A stretch of 7,146 bases of DNA from Pseudomonadota bacterium (GCA_023416545.1 JAEZHO010000050.1:1-7146), one strand, 5' to 3'; shown: positions 1-6,017, counted from the first letter of the stretch. The notes: a model not told the origin generated them from the letters alone. A program made the numbers and translations.

Positions 1-488
1 CACGGAGCGCCAAGCCACAGGCCTCGCGGACGCTCGCGGCACCGGCCGGCTATCAGATTTTCTGCATTCGCAACAAGGCGGAGTGCCGGGGCGGCGGTGC
101 CTCCAAGATCGAATATACCGCCGGGACGGCAAACCTGCTGCGCCGGGTCAACGACGCCGTCAACAGCTCCATCCGCTATCGCGCCGACCGCGCAGGGAAA
201 TGGAGCCTAGGCGGTCGCTCCGGGGATTGCGAGGATTTCGCGCTGACGAAACGCAGCCGCCTCATCAAGGCCGGCATTCCGGCGGGCGCCCTTCGGCTCG
301 CGACCGCGCGCACCAGCCGCGGAGAACTTCACGCGGTCCTGATCGTCAAGACGGACAAGGGGGATTACGTGCTGGACAATATCCGCAAGTCCATCGTCTC
401 GCGGGGGCAATCCGGATACCGTAACCTCAAGGTCGCGACGAGTGACCCGAAGGTATGGCAGCCTGCAAGGGCCGGCCGCGAGATATAG
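1..488 (+). CDS. Transglutaminase-like cysteine peptidase (BTLCP/DUF920 family), 3' part only
   Basis: The gene enters from the left edge; the reading frame begins at base 3 and stops with TAG at 486-488, giving 161 visible residues. The start codon and any signal peptide lie outside the window. Recognition rests on the BTLCP core: a GRSGDCEDFAL block with the likely nucleophile Cys (bases 228-230, visible residue 76), a GELHAVLIV block with the likely catalytic His (330-332, residue 110), and a DYVLDN block with the likely Asp (375-377, residue 125). This Cys-His-Asp order and spacing matches the family that includes the periplasmic protease LapG. The upstream CIRNKAECR block resembles secreted rhizobial members. 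Inference: an exported or periplasmic cysteine peptidase of unknown target. No LapA-like adhesin or LapD-like partner is visible, so a LapG role is not claimed. The gene is convergent with the small secreted protein gene that follows. Confidence 0.85.
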   Translation, partial: RSAKPQASRTLAAPAGYQIFCIRNKAECRGGGASKIEYTAGTANLLRRVNDAVNSSIRYRADRAGKWSLGGRSGDCEDFALTKRSRLIKAGIPAGALRLATARTSRGELHAVLIVKTDKGDYVLDNIRKSIVSRGQSGYRNLKVATSDPKVWQPARAGREI

Positions 489-500
489 CGGACGGCCCTT
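467..500. terminator. Stem-loop between convergent genes, probable bidirectional terminator
   Basis: Arms 467-479 (AAGGGCCGGCCGC) and 488-500 (GCGGACGGCCCTT) pair at 12 of 13 positions around an 8-base loop, GAGATATA. The TAG stop of the peptidase gene straddles the loop and right arm, so the hairpin starts inside its coding sequence. It also lies 28 bases past the stop of the leftward gene ending at 528. The arms begin with AA and end with TT, but no long T-run follows on either strand, so intrinsic termination is likely rather than certain. Confidence 0.6.
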
Positions 501-527
501 GGGCTAAAATCTTTAAGCTTCGAGCGA

Positions 528-950
528 TCAGGTCGGCGAAGCAGGAACCGGGGCAGCGATCGGGGACGGGCCGCTGCCGAAGTCGCTCGACTCGCCACCG
601 ACGCCTCCGGTATCGCCGGTTCCCGCACCTGCGCCGGCACCCGGGCCGGCAGCCGTGTCGGTTCCCGTGGCAGCAGATGCCTCGGCGATTTCGTCGGCAG
701 CCGAAGCCGGTGCCGCACCGAGGGCAGCGGCGACGATTTCGTCTTCCGCGGCCGGGTTCGCGGCGATGGCAGCGGCGACGATGTCACCGATTTCGTCATC
801 CGACGCACCGGCTGCAGCTGCGGCCGAAACAGCGGCTGCAACTTCATCCGGAGTGGAAGGAACCTGGGCGAATGCCGGGGCCGAGAAGCCCACGGAAAGA
901 GCGAGCGCGATGGCCGGGATTGCGAGCTTGGATTTCGTCGACTTGCTCAT
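528..950 (-). CDS. Small secreted Ala/Asp/Glu-rich repeat protein, function unknown
   Basis: The protein has 140 residues. The start is placed at 950 because AAGGA lies 8 bases upstream; an in-frame ATG at 959 would sit directly on that ribosome site. Residues 1-28 form a clear Sec signal peptide: a Lys-rich N-terminus, a hydrophobic core, and a predicted cut after SAPAFA before Gln29. The mature part has four degenerate units of 15-18 residues (about 31-48, 49-66, 67-81, 82-96). Each has an acidic DE(I/V) near its start followed by an Ala-rich amphipathic stretch, and most end in Gly or Pro. The C-terminus (97-140) is Gly/Ala/Ser/Pro-rich and looks disordered. No Cys is present and no catalytic motif is seen. 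An EcfG-type promoter upstream suggests a stress-induced exported protein. I do not recognise a named family. The low-complexity C-terminus limits homology calls, but the signal peptide, ribosome site, promoter and convergent terminator together support a real gene. Confidence 0.75.
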   Translation of the reverse strand: MSKSTKSKLAIPAIALALSVGFSAPAFAQVPSTPDEVAAAVSAAAAAGASDDEIGDIVAAAIAANPAAEDEIVAAALGAAPASAADEIAEASAATGTDTAAGPGAGAGAGTGDTGGVGGESSDFGSGPSPIAAPVPASPT

Positions 951-1009
951 TTGTAACATCCTTGATCTGGCTTCCGGGAGAAAAGCCTAAAATATCCAAC
1001 ACAGATGAA

Positions 1010-1034
1010 AACGACCGCTGTCCGCCAAAGTTCC
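1010..1034 (-). promoter_or_regulatory. EcfG (general stress response) promoter for the small secreted protein
   Basis: Read on the minus strand, GGAAC (1034-1030) is followed by 16 bases and then CGTT (1013-1010). This is exactly the GGAAC-N16-CGTT consensus of the alphaproteobacterial ECF sigma factor EcfG (PhyR-NepR-EcfG pathway). The -10 element lies 59 bases upstream of the start at 950, a normal leader length. Orientation, spacing and position all fit; activity is inferred. Confidence 0.7.
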
Positions 1035-1181
1035 CGGCGTAGTTCATCAACTAATGGTATTAATGGCACAGGCAAAAGTAAAACTCAATACTCGCCCGAT
1101 CCCAGATGTTCTATAGTATCGATCCGGCCGATGATCACCATGTCCTGTGCAGCGCTAATATTCGTGCCGTGCGAGCGAAGT

Positions 1182-1210
1182 GCTCCGACGGAGGCCGAGC
1201 TCCGTCGGGC
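1182..1210 (-). terminator. Stem-loop after dctM, probable operon terminator
   Basis: CCGACGGA (1185-1192) pairs perfectly with TCCGTCGG (1201-1208) around an 8-base loop. Two more GC pairs (1182-1183 with 1209-1210) form past a bulged T at 1184. In the leftward direction it begins 6 bases after the dctM stop. No U-run follows, so it may be a weak or factor-assisted terminator. The region from here to 951 holds no gene that I can support, only this hairpin and the EcfG-type promoter. Confidence 0.55.
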
Positions 1211-1215
1211 ATCCG

Positions 1216-2499
1216 TCATCGCCCGAAAAGCAGGTTGGGCACGAAGAGGACAAGCTCGGGGACGAAGACCAGCAGCAAGGCGACGAAGGTGATCGCGACC
1301 ATCAGCGGCACCGATTCGCGCGTATATTCGCCGATCTTCACCTTGAGGATTGAGCAGACCGCATACATGGCGGCCCCAACGGGCGGCGTGAAATTGCCGA
1401 TGGTCGCGGCGACGACGAAGACGACGCCGAAATGGACGGGATCGCCGCCGAGGCTTCGCACCAGCGGCAGGAAGATCGGCGTCAGCATGATGATCAGCAC
1501 CGTCGCGTCGATGAAGAAGCCGCAGGCGATGATGAAGAGGACGATGAGCGTGAGCACGCCGTAGAAGCTGTCGGTGACCGACAGGATGGCGCCCGAGATC
1601 AGTTCCGGGACCCGCTCCAGCACGATGCCGTAGCTGAAGATGGCGGAAAGCGCGATCAGGAACATCACCGCGCCGACATCCGACAGGCTGCCTTCCAGCG
1701 CGTCGCGGAAGGAGGCGGCCTTCAGCTTCCGATAGGCCAGGACGCCGATCAGCACCGCGTAGATGACGGCGAATGCGCCGATTTCCGACGGCGTGAAGAT
1801 GCCGAAGCGAAGGCCGGCGAGCAGGATGATCGGGAAGAGGATCGCCCAGATGCCGCCCCGCAGCGCATCGAAGACTTCCCGCGCCGACGGACGATCCGTG
1901 CGCTGCGCCGGATAATTGCGCTTGCGGGAGACGACCGAGACGGTGAAGGCGAGGGCGGCCCAGAGCAGGAAGGCCGGGACGAACCCCGCGGCAAAGAGCC
2001 GGCCGATCGAGACCTGGCCGATCGTGCCGTAGATGATGAAGCCGAGGCCCGGCGGAATGATCGGCGTGAGGATGGAGCCGAAGGAGAGGACGCCGGCCGT
2101 GAAGCCCTTCGACATGCCGCGGCTGATCATCTCGTTGCCGAGCATCCGGCTCTGCATCGCGGCATCGGCGATGGCCGAGCCGGACACGCCGCCCATCAGG
2201 GCCGAGAGCGCAAGCGACATCTGGGCGAGGCCGCCCTTCATCCGGCCTGCGATGACCGAGGCAAGGTCGAGCAGCCGTTCGGTGATTCCAGACGCGTTCA
2301 TCAGGTTGCCCGCCATGATGAAGAGCGGGATCGCCAGGAGCGCGAAGTTCTGCGTGGTCGAGATCGTCTGCTGCAGCGGAATGGTGATTGGCAGTTCCGG
2401 GTGCTGGAGGAAGAAGACGACGCCGGATATCCCGATCGCAAAGGCGACGGGCATGCCGGTCAGCATCAGGACGATGAAGGCTATGGTAACGAGCAGCAT
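1216..2499 (-). CDS. dctM: TRAP transporter large permease, DctM family
   Basis: The protein has 427 residues, the usual length for a free-standing DctM subunit, and is hydrophobic throughout with about a dozen predicted membrane helices. Family blocks are in order: LLAIPLFIMAGNLM (about 55-67), GGVSGSAIADAA (103-114), the TPIIPPG loop (145-151), FIDATVLIIMLTPIFLPL (329-346) and IGNFTPPVG (367-375). The two Pro-Pro-Gly/Val loops are typical of the re-entrant hairpins of this ion-coupled elevator family. It forms the transport channel of an inner-membrane TRAP system, with DctQ as small subunit and DctP delivering substrate, driven by an ion gradient (Na+ in characterised members). It begins 12 bases after the dctQ stop, with GAGG and AGGG candidates just upstream of the ATG, and is the last gene of the operon. 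The dct name is used in the family sense; substrate specificity cannot be read here. Confidence 0.93.
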   Translation of the reverse strand: MLLVTIAFIVLMLTGMPVAFAIGISGVVFFLQHPELPITIPLQQTISTTQNFALLAIPLFIMAGNLMNASGITERLLDLASVIAGRMKGGLAQMSLALSALMGGVSGSAIADAAMQSRMLGNEMISRGMSKGFTAGVLSFGSILTPIIPPGLGFIIYGTIGQVSIGRLFAAGFVPAFLLWAALAFTVSVVSRKRNYPAQRTDRPSAREVFDALRGGIWAILFPIILLAGLRFGIFTPSEIGAFAVIYAVLIGVLAYRKLKAASFRDALEGSLSDVGAVMFLIALSAIFSYGIVLERVPELISGAILSVTDSFYGVLTLIVLFIIACGFFIDATVLIIMLTPIFLPLVRSLGGDPVHFGVVFVVAATIGNFTPPVGAAMYAVCSILKVKIGEYTRESVPLMVAITFVALLLVFVPELVLFVPNLLFGR

Positions 2500-2511
2500 G
2501 GCCCTGGCACC

Positions 2512-2997
2512 TCAGGCGGCTGTGACGGCAGCATTGGTGCTGCGGCGAAGGTCGATGAGCTTGACGATCGTGGTCATCGCCAGAAGCAGGCCCCCGAACG
2601 GGAGGCTGGCGGTAACCCAGGAATAGCTGATCCAGGAAATTCCCTGGAAGCTGCGCGCCCGGCTGATCCAGGCGAGCTGGGCCCCGTAGATCACCACGAA
2701 GGTGAGGAAGGCGAGCAGGATCACGTAGTTCACATAGGTGAGCAGGCGCTGGGCCGATGCCGGCAGGCGCTCGGTGACGAGCTCGATCGACATCAGCGCG
2801 TCGCGCCGCCAGGCGATGTCGGCACAGATGAAGCACGCCCAGGCGAAGAAGCATGTGGCGAAATCGATGGTCCAGTTGAGAGGATGCGAGACCAGGCGCG
2901 CCAGCCCCGCCATGAAGATCAACAGGACCATCAGGATGAGGAAGGTCCCGGCCACGACCGCTTCGAATTTACCTATCGTTTCGTAGATCTTTCGCAT
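2512..2997 (-). CDS. dctQ: TRAP transporter small permease, DctQ family
   Basis: The protein has 161 residues with four predicted membrane helices at roughly 14-34, 44-62, 88-108 and 125-146. The DctQ pattern is visible: a Trp- and Phe-rich second helix ending in a charged RRDALMSIEL segment (64-73), then an amphipathic stretch before helix 3. Many relatives carry a Gly-x-His pair at that segment; here it is Asp-Ala, a modest departure. It scaffolds the large permease and docks the binding protein. AGGAAAG sits just upstream of the ATG. It follows dctP by 32 bases and precedes dctM by 12 bases, so the three are co-transcribed. The sequence is poorly conserved across the family, so the call rests on topology, size and position. 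Confidence 0.9.
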   Translation of the reverse strand: MRKIYETIGKFEAVVAGTFLILMVLLIFMAGLARLVSHPLNWTIDFATCFFAWACFICADIAWRRDALMSIELVTERLPASAQRLLTYVNYVILLAFLTFVVIYGAQLAWISRARSFQGISWISYSWVTASLPFGGLLLAMTTIVKLIDLRRSTNAAVTAA

Positions 2998-3029
2998 CGG
3001 TCTTTCCTGCGGCCGGGTTCCTGTTCTGG

Positions 3030-4022
3030 TTACTTCGCGAGTTCGGCCTGGACGGCGTCGCGCGCTTCGGTGATGCCGAGGGCCTCATAGGCCTTGTCGC
3101 CGGCAGCCTTGAAGGCCTCGAGGTCGATCTCGCTGACGACCTCCATCCCCTTCGACTGCAGGTCGGCCTTGATCGTTTCGGCCATGTCGGCGATCTTCTG
3201 CGAGGTCTCGCGGCCGGCGGCGCTGCATTCCTCGACGAGCGCCGTCTGGTAGTCGGCCGGAAGCGAGTCGAACCACTGCGAGCTGACAACCTGGAAGTTG
3301 ATCAGCATGATATGCTTGGTTTCGTTCGCGTATTTGAGGACTTCGTAGAAGCGCCCGCCCGGAATGTTGGCATAGACCAGTTCGACGCCGTCGATCGCCT
3401 GCTGCTGAAGTGCCGGATACATGTCGCCGAACGCCATGGCGGTCGGGGCCGCACCGAGGGCGCGGACGGATTCCTGCCAGATCGGCGCCGGAGGGGTCCG
3501 GACGCGCAGCCCCGCCAGGTCTTCCGGCGTCTTCACCGGCTTGTTGGTGAAGAAGTGGCGGAAGCCCTGTACCCAGTCGAAGCAGACGACCTTCAGGCCG
3601 TGCTGGGTCGCGAGCTCGTCTTCCCACTTCTGGATGGTCGGCGAGTCGGAGAGCTTCCAGACGTCGTCGAGCGAGCTGACCAGATAGGGGCCGTTCATCA
3701 CGGCGATGTTCGGGACGTAGTTGCCGAGGCGGGCCGAATCCGTGTTCTGGCCGACATTGGCGCCCTGGCGGATCTGCTCGATGATATCTTCCTCAACGCC
3801 GAGCTGGGCGCTGTGGTAGACCTCCATCTTGAGGCCGCCATTGGTGCGCTCCTCCACCTTCTTTGCCCAGTTCGTGAACCCTTCGTGGAAGGGCTCGCTC
3901 GGTCCAAGCACGTGGTTGAACCGAAGCGTGAAGGTTTCCTGCGCGATGGCCGCCTGCGAGGTGACGGCTGCGAGACCCGTGGCCGCCAGCAGAGGCAGAA
4001 GCTTTTTGGCAATCCTGTTCAT
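3030..4022 (-). CDS. dctP: TRAP transporter substrate-binding protein, DctP family
   Basis: The precursor has 330 residues. The start is the ATG at 4022, preceded by GGAGGAG at good distance; an in-frame TTG four codons upstream overlaps that ribosome site and is rejected. Residues 1-27 form a Sec signal peptide ending SQAAIA, with cleavage before Gln28. The mature protein is periplasmic. The key block GLRVRTPPAP (171-180) contains Arg175, which aligns with the arginine that clamps the ligand carboxylate in DctP/SiaP-type proteins. The following ALGAAPTAMAF, YPALQQQAIDGVE and NETKHIM blocks complete the family signature. The ligand is therefore probably a carboxylic acid. The usual NPxxN-like segment after the DGVE block reads YANIPGGRFYE instead, so the pocket may differ from C4-dicarboxylate binders. 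A hairpin lies just upstream, between this gene and the dehydrogenase gene. Family assignment is firm; ligand is unknown. Confidence 0.93.
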   Translation of the reverse strand: MNRIAKKLLPLLAATGLAAVTSQAAIAQETFTLRFNHVLGPSEPFHEGFTNWAKKVEERTNGGLKMEVYHSAQLGVEEDIIEQIRQGANVGQNTDSARLGNYVPNIAVMNGPYLVSSLDDVWKLSDSPTIQKWEDELATQHGLKVVCFDWVQGFRHFFTNKPVKTPEDLAGLRVRTPPAPIWQESVRALGAAPTAMAFGDMYPALQQQAIDGVELVYANIPGGRFYEVLKYANETKHIMLINFQVVSSQWFDSLPADYQTALVEECSAAGRETSQKIADMAETIKADLQSKGMEVVSEIDLEAFKAAGDKAYEALGITEARDAVQAELAK

Positions 4023-4047
4023 ACTCTCCTCCAAGTGTTGTGGTGTT

Positions 4048-4070
4048 CCGGCATCCGTCGTGGATGCCGG
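4048..4070 (-). terminator. Intra-operon hairpin upstream of dctP
   Basis: CCGGCATCC (4048-4056) and GGATGCCGG (4062-4070) form a perfect 9-bp stem with a 5-base loop. It lies in the 80-base gap between the Ldh_2-type gene stop and the dctP start. There is no U-run on the leftward transcript. Likely roles are partial termination after the enzyme genes, or a processing and stability element that raises the level of the downstream binding-protein mRNA. No dctP promoter is evident in the short gap. Confidence 0.55.
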
Positions 4071-4102
4071 CAGATCACCGGCTTGCCGGCCGGCCGCAGC
4101 CC

Positions 4103-5188
4103 CTACCTGTCGAAGGGCAGCGTCAGGCTATATTTTTCGGCAAGTTCGGCAAAGCCTTCCCGTGTGGCGGGATCAAGCGGCAGTCCGGTCCGGCGTCGCT
4201 CCTCCGCGACCTTCCATTCCCGGTCGCCCGGCGCCATGACGGTTGCCCCGGCCCGCGCCGGCGAGGATCGCAGAACCTCGACATAGCGCTTCATTCCGGC
4301 GTCGAAGACCTCCCTCTCGACGAAGGCGCCGGGCTTCAGCGCAAGCACGAAGGCGCCGAGGCCGCGCGGGGTGGTAAGATCCGGTCCGTTCATCGGCAGG
4401 ATGTCGAAGCTCAGGCGCATGCCCGAGATCACGGCGCTGAGGATTTCGGCAACCCCGGCAAGCGCGGCGCCCTTGAACCCGAACGCGCCGCCGACCGGAG
4501 CCAGCATTTCGACCTCGGCCGGATCGAGGACGTCCTGGCCGGTCGCGTCCGACGCGACGCCTTCCGGAAGCTCCACCCCGAGGCTGCGATAGAGCTGGAC
4601 GCGATTGTAGGGAATGGCGCTCGTGGCCATGTCGAGAAGCCAGGGCTGTTCGTTCTCCACCGGGACGGCGAAGGCGATCGGGTTCGTGCCGTGGAAGCGC
4701 ATGGCGCCGTCATGGAGGCGCACGAAGCTGTCGGAATTGCAGACCGCAAGCCCGATAAAGCCGCGCTCGGCTGCCGCCATCGCATAGGCGCCGGCCGGGC
4801 CGAAATGCGAACCGTTGCGGATCGACACGGCGCCGATGCCGAACTTCTCGGCAAGGTCGACCGCATTGTCCATGGCGCGGTAGGCGCCGAGGGCTCCGTG
4901 GCCGTGATCGGCGTCGAGCGAGGCAACGGCGCCGAAGGACTGGACGAGCCTGACGTCGGGGCGCCGGTTTACGCGACCGGCCTCCATGACCTTCACATAG
5001 TGGACGAGAAGCCGGACGCCGTGGCTGTCCACACCGAGTCGCGAGCCGTGCATCATCGCGCGGGTGGCCGCGTCGGCGGTCGCCTCGTCGGCGCCGACGG
5101 CGGCGAACACCTGCCGGCAGAAGCTGTCCGTTGCCTCGATGGAGGCGTGGACGACCTCGCTGCCTGTGGTCCTGACGGACGAATTCAT
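4103..5188 (-). CDS. Malate/L-lactate dehydrogenase-family (Ldh_2) NAD(P)-dependent oxidoreductase
   Basis: The protein has 361 residues, close to the family norm. The start at 5188 overlaps the SDR stop as ATGA and has GGAGG 9 bases upstream; the reading frame stays open further upstream only as a shadow of the SDR gene. Visible family features: the GVDSHGV motif with likely active-site His56 (52-58), the DHGHGALGAYRAM segment (94-106), NGSHFGPAGAYAM (125-137) with His128, the GTNPIAFAVP cofactor region (167-176), DMATS (186-190), and VGGAFGFKGAALAGVAEIL (232-250). This fold includes YiaK (2,3-diketo-L-gulonate reductase), AllD (ureidoglycolate dehydrogenase), sulfolactate dehydrogenase and cyclic imino-acid reductases, all of which interconvert 2-keto/imino and 2-hydroxy/amino acids. 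The enzyme is cytosolic and probably acts on the imported acid or its product. Sequence alone does not choose among these substrates. Confidence 0.88.
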   Translation of the reverse strand: MNSSVRTTGSEVVHASIEATDSFCRQVFAAVGADEATADAATRAMMHGSRLGVDSHGVRLLVHYVKVMEAGRVNRRPDVRLVQSFGAVASLDADHGHGALGAYRAMDNAVDLAEKFGIGAVSIRNGSHFGPAGAYAMAAAERGFIGLAVCNSDSFVRLHDGAMRFHGTNPIAFAVPVENEQPWLLDMATSAIPYNRVQLYRSLGVELPEGVASDATGQDVLDPAEVEMLAPVGGAFGFKGAALAGVAEILSAVISGMRLSFDILPMNGPDLTTPRGLGAFVLALKPGAFVEREVFDAGMKRYVEVLRSSPARAGATVMAPGDREWKVAEERRRTGLPLDPATREGFAELAEKYSLTLPFDR

Positions 5189-5928
5189 AATGTCTGGCCT
5201 CCGTCTATGACCAGCAACTGGCCGGTCATGTATGCTGTTTCTTCGCTGGCTAGGTAGACCGCCGCGGCGGCCATTTCCTCTACCGTCCCCAGTCGCCCCA
5301 TCGGCTGGCGGGCGAGGAAGGTCCGGTGCATTTCGGCGGGGTCGTCGCTGGCGTCTATGCGATCCTGCAGGGAAGGGGAATGCGTCGTCCCGGGGCACAG
5401 TGCGTTGCAACGGACGCCGGTCGCGATCACGTCGCGGGCGACCGCCTTTGTCAAGCCGATCATCGCCGCCTTGCTGGCCCCGTAGGCCGCGCGGTTGGCG
5501 ACCCCGGTGATGCTGGAGGCGACGGAGGCGACGTTGACGATCGATCCGCTGCCGCGCTCGATCATCGAGGGCAGCGCGGCCCGGATCGTCCGGAAGGCGG
5601 CGGTGGCGTTCTGGTCGAGACTCCGTTGCCAGGCCTCCTCGTCGCAATCGAGGATCGACCCGTTGTGGACCCATCCCGCGCAGTTGACGAGGATGTCGAG
5701 AGGCCCGGCGGCGGCAACGACGTCGCGGATCGCGGTCGCGTCGGTGACGTCCAGCCCGGCGATGCGGATACGGTCGGACGCGCGGGGCAGGTCCTCCATC
5801 TTGGCAAGCGTGCGGCTCGTCGCCACCACGGTCGCCCCTTCCCGGGCGAAGCGAAGGGCGATCGCCCGGCCGATACCCTGGCCGGCGCCGGTGACGAGCG
5901 CGTGCTTCCCGGCGAGACGCTCTCCCAT
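5185..5928 (-). CDS. SDR-family dehydrogenase, DHRS6/BDH2-like (3-hydroxybutyrate or 2-keto-3-deoxy-sugar-acid type)
   Basis: A classical short-chain dehydrogenase of 247 residues. It has the nucleotide site TGAGQGIG (13-20), LDVTD (59-63), NCAG (82-85), and catalytic Asn107, Ser135, Tyr149 and Lys153 (YGASK). Several blocks closely resemble human DHRS6: VHNGSILDCDEE (87-98), VASVASSITGVANR (133-146), CPGTTHSPSLQDRI (178-191). The three arginines recalled as binding the substrate carboxylate in DHRS6 (144, 188, 205) correspond to Arg146, Arg190 and Arg207. Bacterial relatives include 2-keto-3-deoxy-L-fuconate dehydrogenase. The residues after beta-2 read ATSRT where NAD-using relatives have an Asp (ATDI), which favours NADP(H). 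First gene of the operon, with GGAGG 7 bases before the ATG and a promoter within 60 bases. The stop overlaps the next start by 4 bases. Subfamily is fairly secure; the substrate is inferred to be a carboxylic acid. Confidence 0.88.
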   Translation of the reverse strand: MGERLAGKHALVTGAGQGIGRAIALRFAREGATVVATSRTLAKMEDLPRASDRIRIAGLDVTDATAIRDVVAAAGPLDILVNCAGWVHNGSILDCDEEAWQRSLDQNATAAFRTIRAALPSMIERGSGSIVNVASVASSITGVANRAAYGASKAAMIGLTKAVARDVIATGVRCNALCPGTTHSPSLQDRIDASDDPAEMHRTFLARQPMGRLGTVEEMAAAAVYLASEETAYMTGQLLVIDGGQTL

Positions 5929-5941
5929 GCTCTCTCCTCCA

Positions 5942-5970
5942 TAACGTATGCGGTGTACACTATACGTAAT
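5942..5970. promoter_or_regulatory. Paired ACGTA elements around the operon -10 and start of transcription
   Basis: TAACGTAT (5942-5949) and ATACGTAA (5962-5969) are near-copies in opposite orientation of the palindrome TTACGTAA found intact at 6049 and 7119. Their centres lie 20 bp apart, about two helical turns, on either side of the predicted transcription start. They are candidate operator half-sites for the divergently encoded regulator. Each differs from the full palindrome by a single base, at its outer edge or next to it. Confidence 0.45.
5953..5960. promoter_or_regulatory. GTGTACAC palindrome, possible GntR-type operator
   Basis: A perfect 8-bp palindrome lies between the two ACGTA elements and touches the operon -10 hexamer. 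It resembles the T-G-T-x-x-A-C-A core seen in operators of several GntR/FCD regulators. The symmetry does not extend beyond 8 bp, so the call is tentative. Confidence 0.35.
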
Positions 5971-5986
5971 GTTTCGGCGTTAGCAA
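5959..5986 (-). promoter_or_regulatory. Sigma-70-like promoter of the SDR-Ldh_2-TRAP operon
   Basis: On the minus strand, TTGCTA (5986-5981) and TATAGT (5964-5959) are separated by 16 bases. They match the -35 consensus at 4 of 6 and the -10 at 5 of 6. The predicted start of transcription near 5952 gives a leader of about 24 bases with GGAGG ahead of the ATG at 5928. The -35 lies at the centre of the 25-bp dyad and the -10 overlaps the ACGTA and GTGTACAC elements, so a repressor bound here would block polymerase. Confidence 0.6.
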
Positions 5987-5995
5987 CCCCGAAAC
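5971..5995. promoter_or_regulatory. 25-bp dyad operator over the operon -35
   Basis: GTTTCGG (5971-5977) is inverted as CCGAAAC (5989-5995). An inner GTT (5979-5981) is inverted as AAC (5985-5987) around the same centre, base 5983. Ten of twelve opposed positions pair. Since it covers the -35 hexamer it would not be in the operon transcript, which favours a protein-binding dyad over an RNA hairpin. The bound protein is unknown; the adjacent regulator is the obvious candidate. Confidence 0.55.
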
Positions 5996-6017
5996 GATTT
6001 TCATGGTCGCCTGCCGT

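Noticed and set aside
1052..1066. TAATGG direct repeat and a TAAT-N3-ATTA dyad upstream of the EcfG-type promoter
   Set aside because: The repeats are short and AT-rich, with no second copy elsewhere to suggest an operator family.
1085..2854. Open frame of 589 codons on the minus strand spanning dctQ and dctM
   Set aside because: It is an out-of-frame shadow rich in Arg, His and Pro. The two overlapping frames encode clear DctQ and DctM proteins with ribosome sites and tight spacing.
1432..3090. Long open frame of 552 codons on the + strand
   Set aside because: It lies antisense to dctM and dctQ. Its composition (Arg, Asp, Glu, Gln, His and Gly-rich, no domain) is what third-position GC bias produces opposite a real membrane-protein gene.
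3710..3721. ACGTA inside dctP, also one near 2723 in dctQ
   Set aside because: Only the 5-base core is present, inside coding sequence and without the flanking T/A symmetry, so they were not counted with the intergenic sites.
4078..4089. CCGGC-TT-GCCGG inverted repeat next to the intra-operon hairpin
   Set aside because: A two-base loop is too tight for a stable RNA hairpin, and such GC palindromes are expected often in GC-rich DNA.
4040..5257. 405-codon open frame on the + strand
   Set aside because: Antisense to the Ldh_2 gene, with no recognisable domain and no supporting start context.
5189..5674. N-terminal extension of the Ldh_2-type protein (about 160 extra residues)
   Set aside because: The extension is Arg-rich and overlaps the SDR gene in another frame. 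The ATG at 5188 has a good ribosome site, and from there the length matches the family.
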